Shown: positions 33,097 to 40,955 of the stretch, one piece after another | Layout of the letters: the number at the start of each line of letters is the position of its first letter | How positions within the stretch are numbered: the stretch's first letter is position 1 | Origin: JADJMO01 sp016794445 | GTDB lineage: Bacteria; Myxococcota_A; Polyangia; Polyangiales; JADJMO01 | Assembly (NCBI GenBank): GCA_016794445.1 | Contig: JAEUKC010000265.1 | Coordinates: 1-45,146 of the forward strand | DNA: 45,146 bases | Direction: 5' to 3' | Made by a program: the position numbers and the translations under genes | Notes under the pieces: model-generated | Seen by the model: only the letters and a program-made list of their open reading frames with translations | What the model was told of the DNA's origin: nothing | Databases searched by the model: none

Positions 33097-35372
33097 CAGA
33101 CGCTCCTCTTGGCTTCGAGCGCGGCGAGCACGCGGGCGGGGGAGAACGGCAATCGGTCGAGCCGTATGCCGACCGCGTCGAAGATCGCGTTGGCCACCGC
33201 GGGGATGCTCGAGTGCAGCGGCCCCTCGCCTGCCTCCTTGGCGCCGAGCGGGCCCTCGGGGTCCATCGACTCGACGATGAGGGCCTCCACGTCGCCGACG
33301 TCGAGGCTCGTCGGGATGCGGTAGTCGAGGAAATTGGGCCCCGCGTGGAGCCCGCGGTGGTCGACGAGGTGCTCCTCGAGCAGGGCCTCGGCGACCCCCA
33401 TGTAGACGCTGCCCTCGATCTGACCCTCGACCAGCGAGGGGCAGATCGCCTTGCCGCAGTCGTGCGCGCACCACACCTTGACCACCTCGACGAAGCCGGT
33501 CTCGACGTCGACGTTCACCTCGGCCACGTGCGCGGTGAACGAATAGGCGGGAGAGGCGCCGATGGTGCCGCCGCGGTAGCTGCCGCCGAGGCCGGGCGGG
33601 GACTTGTACCAGCCGGTGGCGCCGAGCGTGCCGAACTTGGCCTCGGCGAGGCGGATGGCCTCGTCGACGGGGATGGCCTGGTTCTCGAGGCCGCGCGCGG
33701 CGAGGAACCCGCGGGTGACGAACACGTCGGCCGGGGGCACCGCGAGCTTCTCGGCGACCGCGGCGACGAGCTTCTGCTTCACCTCGCGCACCGCCATGAG
33801 GCAGGCGTTGCCGTTCATGAACGTACCGCGCGACGAGTAGGCGCCGAGGTCGACCGGGCACAGGTCCGAGTCGGCGGAGACGACGCGCACGCAGCCGAGG
33901 TCGAGGCCGAGCTCGTCGGCGACGATTGTGGCGAGCAGGGTGTCGGTGCCCTGACCGATCTCGCTCGCGCCGTTGAACACGGTGACGACGCCGGACCGGT
34001 CGACCTTGAGCTGCACCGCGCTCTGGGGCATCTCGTTCGGGTAGATCGGGTAGTTGGTGCCCGAGATGTAGGCCGAAGACGCCACGCCGAGCCCACGCCC
34101 GAAGCCGAGCTTCCCGCGGCGCTCCTTCCAGCGCGAGGCCGCCTCCACGCGGGCGAGGCACTCGAGGTACCCGTTGGAGGTGATGCGCATGCCGTTGAGG
34201 GTGGCGTCGCCCGGCACCGCGTTGGTGCGGCGGATCTCGATGGGATCGAGGCCGAGCTCCACGGCGATCTTGTCGAGGGTGATCTCGAAGGCGAACCGCG
34301 GCTGCACGCTGCCGTGCCCGCGCTTGGGCCCGCACGGCGGCTTGGTGGTGAAGTAGCGCGTGGACGAGAACCGGTAGTTCGGCGCGAACGACGGCAGCGT
34401 GAGCAGCTGCCCCGAGTAGTAGGTGGTGACGAGGCCGAACGACGAGTACGCGCCGCCGTCGATGTCCGTCTTCGCGTCGACCGCGGTGAGCTTGCCGTCC
34501 CGCTGGGCACCGACGGCGAAGTGCATGCGCATCGGGTGGCGGCCGCGGTGCACGTAGAACTCCTCCTCGCGGGTGAGCAGGATCTTCACGGGCCGGCCGG
34601 TGACCATGGCGAGCTTGGCGACCACCATCTCGTGGCCGAACGGCTCGCTCTTGCCGCCGAACGCGCCGCCCACCGGTGGCTGGATCACGCGGATGCGCGC
34701 GGGCGAGAGCTGCAGCACGCGGGAGAGCTCGCGGTGGAGGTAGTGCGGCACCTGGGTGGTCGACCACACGGTGAGCAGGCCGTCGCTGTCGTAGCGCGCG
34801 AGCGCGCAGTGGGTCTCGATCGGCGCGTGCGCGGTGCCCTCGAAGTGGTAGTCGCCCTCGACCACGAGATCCGAGCCGCGGAGAGCCGCGTCCACGTCGC
34901 CGAACGCGAGATCGACCACCTTGCTGACGTTGTCCTTGCCAGTGGCGCCGAGGCCGATCGCAGGCTGGTCCCGCGCGGTGTCGAGGTCGAGCACCGGTGG
35001 CAGCACCTCCCAGGTGACCTCGACGAGCTCGCAGGCCCGCGCGGCCGTGCGCTCGTCGACGGCGGCGATCGCGGCCACGCCGTCGCCGACGAAGCGGGCC
35101 TTCTCCACCGCGAGCGAGTGTTCGTCCGGGGTCCACGGGATGATGCCGAAGCGGATCGGGAGGTCTTTCCCGCTGAGGACGGCGACCACGCCAGGCAGCG
35201 CGAGCGCCTTGGTCGCGTCGATGCCGACGATGCGCGCGTGGGGGTGCGGCGAGCGCAGGATCTTGGCGAACAGCATGCGCGGGAGGCGGAGGTCGTCGGT
35301 GAAGCGGACCTCGCCGCGCACGCGCCGCACGAGGTCGCCGCGGCGGCCCGGCTTGCCGACCAGGCCCGTCAC
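33096..35372 (-). CDS. hcrA: 4-hydroxybenzoyl-CoA reductase, molybdenum subunit
   Basis: 758-residue catalytic subunit binding molybdopterin cytosine dinucleotide. It has the CO/xanthine dehydrogenase order: an N-terminal domain (FTDDLRLPRMLFAKILRSPH), GGAFGGKSEP (235-244) for the cofactor, GSVQPRFAFEI, EIGQGTDTLLA, and GAKEAGEGP with Glu716 as the active-site base. The GTG start at 35372 overlaps the stop of the fused HcrC gene (GTGA) and begins VTGLVGKPGRR; a longer reading upstream runs out of frame through the fused gene. Together with HcrB and HcrC it would make the alpha2beta2gamma2 enzyme that removes the para-hydroxyl group. Confidence 0.9.
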   Translation of the reverse strand: MTGLVGKPGRRGDLVRRVRGEVRFTDDLRLPRMLFAKILRSPHPHARIVGIDATKALALPGVVAVLSGKDLPIRFGIIPWTPDEHSLAVEKARFVGDGVAAIAAVDERTAARACELVEVTWEVLPPVLDLDTARDQPAIGLGATGKDNVSKVVDLAFGDVDAALRGSDLVVEGDYHFEGTAHAPIETHCALARYDSDGLLTVWSTTQVPHYLHRELSRVLQLSPARIRVIQPPVGGAFGGKSEPFGHEMVVAKLAMVTGRPVKILLTREEEFYVHRGRHPMRMHFAVGAQRDGKLTAVDAKTDIDGGAYSSFGLVTTYYSGQLLTLPSFAPNYRFSSTRYFTTKPPCGPKRGHGSVQPRFAFEITLDKIAVELGLDPIEIRRTNAVPGDATLNGMRITSNGYLECLARVEAASRWKERRGKLGFGRGLGVASSAYISGTNYPIYPNEMPQSAVQLKVDRSGVVTVFNGASEIGQGTDTLLATIVADELGLDLGCVRVVSADSDLCPVDLGAYSSRGTFMNGNACLMAVREVKQKLVAAVAEKLAVPPADVFVTRGFLAARGLENQAIPVDEAIRLAEAKFGTLGATGWYKSPPGLGGSYRGGTIGASPAYSFTAHVAEVNVDVETGFVEVVKVWCAHDCGKAICPSLVEGQIEGSVYMGVAEALLEEHLVDHRGLHAGPNFLDYRIPTSLDVGDVEALIVESMDPEGPLGAKEAGEGPLHSSIPAVANAIFDAVGIRLDRLPFSPARVLAALEAKRSV

Positions 35373-36832
35373 TTGGACCTCGAGGCGTGCGGCGGCAGCG
35401 CGGCGGGCATGGGGCCCGCTCCGGGCAAGGGGAGCACCGGTGCGGGATCCATCGGGGCGAGCGAGGCCGCCTCGATCGCGTCGACGATCGGACCGTACCC
35501 GGTACACCGGCACAGGTTGCCGCTGATCGCGTGCTGGATCTCGCGACGACTCGGGCGCGGCGTGTGCGCGAGGAGCCCCTTGGCGGCGACCAGCATGCCG
35601 CTCGTACAGAAGCCGCACTGGCCCGCGCCGTGGTGGTCGAAGGCGTCGAGCAGGGGATCGAGCTTGGGCGCGCCCGAGAGCGACTCCACCGTGGTGACGT
35701 CGTGGCCCGCAGTGGAGGCCGCGAGCGTGAGGCAGGAGAGCACCGGCTCGCCGTCGACGAGCACCGTGCACGCGCCACACTCGCCTTGATCGCAGCCCTG
35801 CTTGGTGCCGACGAGATCGAGGTCGTAGCGGAGCACCTCGAGGAGGGTCCGGCTCGGGCGCACGGCCAGATCCACGGCGTCGCCATTCACGCGGAGCGAG
35901 AGCGGCACGAGCGGCTCGGGGTTCTGCCTCTGGGTGTGGGCCGCGTGCGACGAGTCGATCGCCGTGAGCGCGCTGCGCACATAGGCGGCGATGACCGGCT
36001 TCGGCACCGCGGCGCGGACGCGCAGCTCGGCGAGCTGGGCGACGAGGTGCTCCATGGGGACGTTGCCGGTGCGCTCGCCGAAGCCGCCCGCGCAGCCGTG
36101 CACGCCGTCTACGCCAGCCCGAACGGCGGCGAGCGCGTTGCCGAGCGCGAGGCCGCGATCGTTGTGACCGTGCCAGTCGAGCTGCACCTGCGGGGCGCCG
36201 ATCTCGACGAGCGTGCTGCGCGCGAACTCGACGAGGGCTCGCGTGCCGCGCACGTCGGCGTGGCCGACGGTGTCGCAGAGGCAGATGCGGATCGCGCCCG
36301 CGTCGACCGCGACCGAGAACAGCTCGTGCAGCGCCTCGGGGCGGGTGCGGGTCGTGTCCTCGAGCACGAGGCAGAACGCGACGTTGCCCTTGCGCGCGGC
36401 TTCGCCCGCGGCGCGCACGCGCTCCACGAGCCAGCCCGAAGACCAGCTCTCCACGTACAGGCGGATCGGCGAGCTGCCGAGGAACGCGTAGCAGTCGACG
36501 GGGATGCCGGAGCGCTGGCTGATCTCGACCACCGCCTCCACGTCGCTCGCGACGGTGCGCGCGGCGGCGCTCGCGCGGAGCGGCAGGCGCTGCTTGGCGA
36601 TCTCCATCGCGAGAGCGTTGGCGTCGCGTTGCGTGCGCGCGCCGGCCGCGGGCAGGCCGACGGACGCGATGTCGACACCGAGATCGGCCATCGCGTGGAG
36701 GATGCGGAGCTTGGCCTCGATCGGCGGGTCGATCGCCGAGGGGCTCTGGAGCCCGTCGCGCAGCGTCTCGTCGACCAAAGCGATCGAGCGCCCCGTCCAT
36801 GGTCGGGCCTCGACGCGATTCCAGTCGTACAT
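35369..36832 (-). CDS. Fusion: isopropylmalate/homocitrate-synthase-like domain + HcrC 2Fe-2S subunit
   Basis: 487 residues in one frame. Residues 1-300 form a DRE-TIM metallolyase: DETLRDGLQSP (21-31) with Asp21 and Arg25, HGHNDRGLALGNALAAVRAG with His221 and His223 as metal ligands, and GCAGGFGERTGNVPME. Residues 308-460 are a complete HcrC-type subunit: Cys347, 352, 355 and 367 for the first 2Fe-2S cluster, Cys406, 409, 441 and 443 for the second. The start is ATG 36832, with AAGGAGG at 36842-36848. Both halves have their catalytic or cluster ligands. A standalone HcrC is about 160 residues. I know no described protein with this architecture. The lyase half may condense an acyl-CoA or only serve as an anchor; this is unknown. 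It overlaps hcrA by 4 bp. Confidence 0.9.
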   Translation of the reverse strand: MYDWNRVEARPWTGRSIALVDETLRDGLQSPSAIDPPIEAKLRILHAMADLGVDIASVGLPAAGARTQRDANALAMEIAKQRLPLRASAAARTVASDVEAVVEISQRSGIPVDCYAFLGSSPIRLYVESWSSGWLVERVRAAGEAARKGNVAFCLVLEDTTRTRPEALHELFSVAVDAGAIRICLCDTVGHADVRGTRALVEFARSTLVEIGAPQVQLDWHGHNDRGLALGNALAAVRAGVDGVHGCAGGFGERTGNVPMEHLVAQLAELRVRAAVPKPVIAAYVRSALTAIDSSHAAHTQRQNPEPLVPLSLRVNGDAVDLAVRPSRTLLEVLRYDLDLVGTKQGCDQGECGACTVLVDGEPVLSCLTLAASTAGHDVTTVESLSGAPKLDPLLDAFDHHGAGQCGFCTSGMLVAAKGLLAHTPRPSRREIQHAISGNLCRCTGYGPIVDAIEAASLAPMDPAPVLPLPGAGPMPAALPPHASRSK

Positions 36833-36841
36833 CGCGTACCC

Positions 36842-36868
36842 CCTCCTTCGAACCCGAGGTGGGTTCGA
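36842..36868 (-). promoter_or_regulatory. Hairpin touching the Shine-Dalgarno of the fused hcrC gene
   Basis: On the - strand TCGAACCC (36868-36861) and GGGTTCGA (36855-36848) form a perfect 8-bp stem with a 5-base loop. The Shine-Dalgarno AAGGAGG (36848-36842) begins at its last base. It lies 63-84 bp after the ECF sigma stop. It could be a translational control element, a protein operator or a weak terminator of the ECF gene. No U-tract follows. Confidence 0.45.
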
Positions 36869-36931
36869 GGAGAGTCGAGGGTAGACTCGTCGGTGGGTGC
36901 CCACCACCGGGAACTGCGCGCGGAGACCCGG

Positions 36932-37714
36932 TCAGAGCGTGCCAGTCCATGCACGCACTGCGGCACGAACCCGGTCCTGCACCTCGGGCGGCACCTCGGC
37001 CGTGGACGTGTGGCGACACGCGAGGAGGGCGCGCTTGAGGGCGTCGCACGCGGCGCCGCAGGAGGGGCACCCCACGAGGTGCTGCTCCATTGCCGAACAA
37101 TCATCCGGGCTGAGGTCGCCTTCGAGCTTCCGCGAGAACATCGTGGCCACGTCCGGGCACGTCGCGCTCGGCGGCGCCGCCCGCTCGAGGAGCGGCCGCA
37201 ACGCGAGACGCAGTGCGCTACGCGCCCGGTGCAGGCGGCTCTTGAGCGCGTCGACCGAGAGCCCCACCACCGCGGCCGCCTCGAGGGCGGAGAGCCCCTC
37301 CATGTCACGGAGCACGATCACCTCGCGGTAGTCCTCGGGCAGCGCGTCGAGCGCGCGCCGGAGGACCGAGGCCAGCTCTTGTCCCTCGAGCAACGCCTCG
37401 GGGTCGAGGGTCTCGGCGGCGGCCTCGGGGACGTGCTCGTCGCTCACCGGGGGCTGGTTCTTGAGTCCACGGCGGCGACGCGCGCACGCCGTACGGGTCA
37501 GGGTGAACACCCAGCTCGAGAGCGACGAGCGCCCCTCGAAGTCTCCGATGTGACGCGCCACGGCGAGGAGCGTGTCCTGGAGGACGTCTTCGGCGTCGGT
37601 CGGGTTGCGACACATGCGCAGGCCGAAGCGGTGCACGGCGGGGGCGACTTGCGCGAGGAGGGCCTCGACGGCGGCGCGGTCGCCACCCCGGGCGCGTTCG
37701 ACCAGCGGATCCAT
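36932..37714 (-). CDS. ECF sigma factor with C-terminal zinc-finger (anti-sigma-like) domain
   Basis: 260 residues. Sigma region 2 shows FGLRMCRNPTDAEDVLQDTLLAVARHI and region 4 shows ALDALPEDYREVIVLRDMEGLSALEAAAVVGLSVDALKSRLHRARSAL. The last 80 residues hold CPDVATMF and HLVGCPSCGAACD, matching the H-x3-C-x2-C zinc finger of anti-sigma factors (zf-HC2). Sigma and anti-sigma-like domain are therefore in one chain, and no separate anti-sigma gene is seen. It is 99 bp upstream of the fused hcrC gene on the same strand and could drive that cluster or respond to redox change. ATG 37714 is used. Confidence 0.88.
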   Translation of the reverse strand: MDPLVERARGGDRAAVEALLAQVAPAVHRFGLRMCRNPTDAEDVLQDTLLAVARHIGDFEGRSSLSSWVFTLTRTACARRRRGLKNQPPVSDEHVPEAAAETLDPEALLEGQELASVLRRALDALPEDYREVIVLRDMEGLSALEAAAVVGLSVDALKSRLHRARSALRLALRPLLERAAPPSATCPDVATMFSRKLEGDLSPDDCSAMEQHLVGCPSCGAACDALKRALLACRHTSTAEVPPEVQDRVRAAVRAWTGTL

Positions 37715-37783
37715 CCCGCCACGCTAGTCCATGACGAGCGCGGCGCGAACCCTGGAGCCACCGCGCTGGCTCTGATGGGAGCC

Positions 37784-38161
37784 ATGCCGATCCTGGACGT
37801 GACCACCACGGACTTCCCCAGCGTCGTGCAGCGGGACGGCATCGTCGTCCTCGACTTCTGGGCGGAGTGGTGCGGCCCCTGCCGGACGTTCGCGCCGATC
37901 TTCGCGTCCGCGGCGCTGCGGCACCCCGACTGCACGTTCGGCAAGGTGGACACCGAGGCCGAGCCTCACCTCGCCAACGCCCTCCAGATCCGCTCGATCC
38001 CGCTCTTGATGGTGCTGCGCGACGGTATCCTCGTGTACTCGCGGCCCGGCCTCTTGCCGGCCTCGGGGATCGACGAGCTCCTCCGCCGCGTGCGCGCGCT
38101 CGACATGAACGAGGTGCGGGCCGCGACGACCCAGCCAGGCGCGCGGCTCACCGGCACCTGA
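37784..38161 (+). CDS. trx: Thioredoxin
   Basis: 125 residues with a full thioredoxin fold: FWAEWCGPCRTFAPIF carries the redox pair Cys30 and Cys33, and RSIPLLMVLRDG is the cis-Pro region. It reduces disulphides in the cytoplasm; no signal peptide is present. ATG 37784 is preferred but ATG 37775 is in frame and would add three residues. It diverges from the ECF sigma gene, with 69 bp between the starts. The gene ends 44 bp before the stop of the converging aldo/keto reductase. Confidence 0.88.
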   Translation: MPILDVTTTDFPSVVQRDGIVVLDFWAEWCGPCRTFAPIFASAALRHPDCTFGKVDTEAEPHLANALQIRSIPLLMVLRDGILVYSRPGLLPASGIDELLRRVRALDMNEVRAATTQPGARLTGT

Positions 38162-38178
38162 TGGGCCTTGTCGCTCCC

Positions 38179-38198
38179 GGACCGTCCCTGTCCGGTCC
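38179..38198 (+). terminator. Weak hairpin between convergent trx and aldo/keto reductase genes
   Basis: GGACCG (38179-38184) and CGGTCC (38193-38198) form a 6-bp stem with an 8-base loop in the 44-bp gap between two converging stops. There is no U-tract on either side, so a bidirectional terminator is possible but not supported by more than position. Confidence 0.25.
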
Positions 38199-38205
38199 TC
38201 CGAAC

Positions 38206-39192
38206 TCAGCGCTCGCTGTCGAGGTGCTGCATCTGCGCGGTGGCGTAGCGATCGCCGACGATGGCGTCGCGCGGGACGAGCGCCTCGAGCTCGGCCACCG
38301 CGGCCGCGTCGAGCGGTTTCGCGAGCGCCCCGAGCATGTCCGCGAGCTGCACCTCGGTGCGCGCGCCGATCACGGGGACGAACGCCGGCTGACGGGCGAG
38401 GGCCCACGCGATCACCGTCTGTCCCGCCGTGCGGCCCCGCGCCGCCGCGAACGCCGCGAGGCGCTCCACCACCGCGTCGTTGGTCGCGCGGTGACCCTCG
38501 GTGAAGCGCGGCAGGTAGGCACGGAAGTCCCCTGCCCCTCTCGGCTTGCTGCCCGAGAGCAAACCGCGCGAGAGCACGCCGTAGAGCGTGGCCGAGATCC
38601 CGAGCTCGGCCAGCGCGGGGAAGATCTTGTCCTCGGGCTTGCGCGAGACGAGCGAGTACTCGATCTGCAGGTCGACGACGGGGTGGACCGCGTGCGCGCG
38701 ACGGATGGTGTCCACCCCCACCTCCGAGAGGCCGAGGTGGCGCACGTAGCCAGCCTTCACGAGATCGGCGATCGCGCCGACGGTCTCTTCGATGGGCACC
38801 GCCGGATCGAGGCGGGCCGGCCGGTAGACGTCGATCACGTCGACCCCGAGGCGCTTCAGGCTGTAGGCGGCGAAGTTCTTCACCGCGGCAGGCCGGTTGT
38901 CGACGCCGATCCAGCTGCCATCGGGCCCGCGGAGGGCGCCGAACTTCACCGACAGCTGCACGCGGTCTCGGCGGCCTTCGAGGGCGCGACCGATCAGCAT
39001 CTCGTTGTGACCCTGGCCATAGAAGTCGCCCGTGTCGAGGAGGGTGACCCCCCGGTCGATGGCGGCCTGGATGGTGCGGATGCTCGCAGCGTCGTCGGTC
39101 GCGCCGTACATGCCCGACATGCCCATGCAGCCGAGGCCGAGGCGCGAGACGTGAGGACCGGTCTTACCGAGGCGGAGGGGTTCTGCGTTCAT
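38206..39192 (-). CDS. Aldo/keto reductase lacking the catalytic His
   Basis: 328 residues of the AKR TIM-barrel family with NADP-binding end. LLDTGDFYGQGHNE holds the Asp and Tyr of the tetrad and SVKFGA the Lys. Where most relatives read H-R-x-D-P the protein has ARLDPAVPIEET, so the tetrad His is Ala. VRHLGLSEVGVDTIRRAHAVHPVVDLQIEYSLVSRKPE and the end segment are otherwise normal. The change may define a subgroup with altered activity. It is divergent from a LysR gene with 47 bp between starts, a standard arrangement for LysR control of a neighbour. Confidence 0.85.
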   Translation of the reverse strand: MNAEPLRLGKTGPHVSRLGLGCMGMSGMYGATDDAASIRTIQAAIDRGVTLLDTGDFYGQGHNEMLIGRALEGRRDRVQLSVKFGALRGPDGSWIGVDNRPAAVKNFAAYSLKRLGVDVIDVYRPARLDPAVPIEETVGAIADLVKAGYVRHLGLSEVGVDTIRRAHAVHPVVDLQIEYSLVSRKPEDKIFPALAELGISATLYGVLSRGLLSGSKPRGAGDFRAYLPRFTEGHRATNDAVVERLAAFAAARGRTAGQTVIAWALARQPAFVPVIGARTEVQLADMLGALAKPLDAAAVAELEALVPRDAIVGDRYATAQMQHLDSER

Positions 39193-39239
39193 GCGAGGAG
39201 GGTAGGGCTCCCCTTCGAGAGCACCAGCGAATAGGATGT

Positions 39240-40244
39240 ATGGAACCCATGAACGAGGCTTATGAGAGAGACCTCGATCTCAACCTGCTCCGCGTGTTCG
39301 TGGTGGTGGCGGACGCGGGCACCGTCACCGAGGGCGCGCGGCGGCTCTACCTCACGCAGCCCGCCGTGAGCGCAGCGTTGCGCCGGCTCCGCGAGGCCGT
39401 GGGCGCGCCCCTGTTCGTGCGCTCCGGGCGCGGGCTCGCGCTCTCGACGCGCGGACTGCGTCTGCTCGAGGGCGTGAGGCCCCACCTCGAGGCGCTGGTC
39501 GCGGCGACCCGCGCGCCCCCGGCCTTCGACCCCCGCACGAGCGATCGGATCCTCCGCCTCGGCCTCTCCGACGCCAACGAGTTCTGGCTCCTGCCACGGC
39601 TCCTGCGCGTGCTCGAGGCGCGGGCGCCGCGCATGCGCCTCGTGGTGGTGCCGGTGCAGTTCCGCACCATCGGCGAGGCGCTGGCGAGCGCGCGGGTCGA
39701 TCTGGCGGTGACCGTCGCTGACGACCTGCCCGTCGGCACGCGCCGTCGGCCGCTGTTCGTGGGCTCGTTCGTCTGCCTGTTCGATCCACGCCACGCCGAC
39801 CTGGGCGTGCGCCCGACGCTGGCGCGCTACCTCGCGCACGACCACGTGATCGTCTCTTACAACGGAGACCTGCGCGGCATCGTCGAGGACCTCCTCGGCG
39901 TCGAGCGACGCGTGCGGGTCTCGGTGCCGAGCTTCCAGAGCATCGGCGCCGTCGTCGAGGGCACGGCGCTGGTCGCCACCCTGCCCGCCATGGTCGCCCG
40001 CGACATCGTCGCGATGCACCCTCGGCTCCGCGTGGCGAAGAAGCCGTTCACCCTCGCCGGCACGGCGGTGGAGCTCCTGACCCGGGCCGCGGTGGACGAC
40101 GACGACGCGGTGCGCTTCGTCCGCGAATGCATCGCGGAGCTCTCGCCCGAGGGCCGTTCGCCGGTGGCACCGACTAGCGGCGGAACACGCGGTCGAGCAG
40201 CTCCTGCTGGGAGCCGACGCCGAGCTTCGCGTAGATCGACTTGA
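39240..40244 (+). CDS. LysR-family transcriptional regulator
   Basis: 334 residues. The N-terminal winged helix-turn-helix contains DLNLLRVFVVVADAGTVTEGARRLYLTQPAVSAALRRLREAVGAPLFVR, the LysR hallmark, followed by two periplasmic-binding-like effector lobes. The last 30 residues are basic and unlike the family. They are read through the start of the overlap with the response regulator gene on the opposite strand (71 bp shared, 40174-40244). ATG 39249 is an alternative start. It probably regulates the divergent aldo/keto reductase, possibly by binding the 47-bp gap. Confidence 0.88.
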   Translation: MEPMNEAYERDLDLNLLRVFVVVADAGTVTEGARRLYLTQPAVSAALRRLREAVGAPLFVRSGRGLALSTRGLRLLEGVRPHLEALVAATRAPPAFDPRTSDRILRLGLSDANEFWLLPRLLRVLEARAPRMRLVVVPVQFRTIGEALASARVDLAVTVADDLPVGTRRRPLFVGSFVCLFDPRHADLGVRPTLARYLAHDHVIVSYNGDLRGIVEDLLGVERRVRVSVPSFQSIGAVVEGTALVATLPAMVARDIVAMHPRLRVAKKPFTLAGTAVELLTRAAVDDDDAVRFVRECIAELSPEGRSPVAPTSGGTRGRAAPAGSRRRASRRST

Positions 40245-40869
40245 GGTGGTTGCGCACGGTGTGAGGGCTCAGGTGGAGCTCCTGCGCGATGGTCGGCGGG
40301 CGGCGGTGATCCATGAGGCGACCGAGGATCTCCTTCTCGCGGGGGCTCAGGCGCTCGATGCCGACCACGTCGTTCAGCGAGATCGGCGCGCCCTGCTGCT
40401 GCGAGGCACCGAGCGCGATGTCGACCGCCGCGAGCAGCTGCGCCGGGGTGAACGGCTTGACGACGTAGCCCTCGGGGGCGACCTCGGCGGCGCGCGCGAA
40501 GGTCTCCCGGTCGGTCTTTCCGCTCACGAACACGACGGCCATCTTGGCCACCGCTTCGCGGAGCTTCTCCACCAGGTGGATGCCGTCGCCGTCGGCGAGC
40601 ATGATGTCCACCAGCAGCAGATCGGGGTGGTGACGCACGCACGCGGACAGGACGTCGCCCGCGGCGGCGAGCACCTCGTCGACCCGATACCCGGCGGATT
40701 CGAGCGTTCGACGCAGAGTGAGAGCCACGACCGGATCGTCTTCGACGATGATGACGGAGGCGCCCTTCGAGGCATCGGGCGCATCGTCGGACGACCCACT
40801 GGATGACCCACCGGCGGACCCAGCGGAGGACCCAGCGGAGGACTGTGTGTTGTTTTCGTCGGGTTGCAC
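40174..40869 (-). CDS. NarL/LuxR-type response regulator
   Basis: 231 residues from GTG 40869. A Ser/Gly-rich N-terminal segment (about 9-35) is followed by a receiver domain (VIIVEDD, phospho-acceptor Asp88 in LLLVDIM, Lys in VVKPF) and a LuxR-type helix-turn-helix at the end (LSPREKEILGRLMDH... HLSPHTVRNHLKSIYAKLGV). An upstream GTG at 40929 would add 20 residues, but the sequence there looks noncoding. It is divergent from the hybrid kinase, its likely phosphodonor. Its 3' end overlaps the LysR gene by 71 bp. Confidence 0.85.
   Translation of the reverse strand: MQPDENNTQSSAGSSAGSAGGSSSGSSDDAPDASKGASVIIVEDDPVVALTLRRTLESAGYRVDEVLAAAGDVLSACVRHHPDLLLVDIMLADGDGIHLVEKLREAVAKMAVVFVSGKTDRETFARAAEVAPEGYVVKPFTPAQLLAAVDIALGASQQQGAPISLNDVVGIERLSPREKEILGRLMDHRRPPTIAQELHLSPHTVRNHLKSIYAKLGVGSQQELLDRVFRR
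40795..40843 (-). repeat. Imperfect 12-bp tandem repeat coding a Ser/Gly linker
   Basis: Four or more imperfect copies of a 12-bp unit close to GGACCCAGCGGA run through 40795-40843. They encode the Ser/Ala/Gly linker ahead of the receiver domain, so linker length could vary by slippage in steps of four residues. Confidence 0.55.
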
Positions 40870-40955
40870 GCGACGAGCATGATAGCAACTCGGGCCTCCG
40901 TGGGTGCATGATGTGAACAGATTCGCCACCCCCTTCCTGGGCTGGCCGGTTCGCC

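Noticed and set aside
32116..35372. Xanthine or CO dehydrogenase instead of 4-hydroxybenzoyl-CoA reductase
   Set aside because: The FAD subunit has the four-Cys insertion with spacing 16-8-9 typical of HcrB, and the genes lie beside bcr/had/oah.
33096..37100. A 1334-residue reading through hcrA as a giant fusion
   Set aside because: Before 35372 this frame is low-complexity Arg/Ala-rich sequence out of phase with the fused hcrC gene. The GTGA overlap gives the true start.
40869..40929. Extension of the NarL regulator to GTG 40929
   Set aside because: The extra residues lack coding character and would run close to the hybrid kinase start; GTG 40869 fits better.
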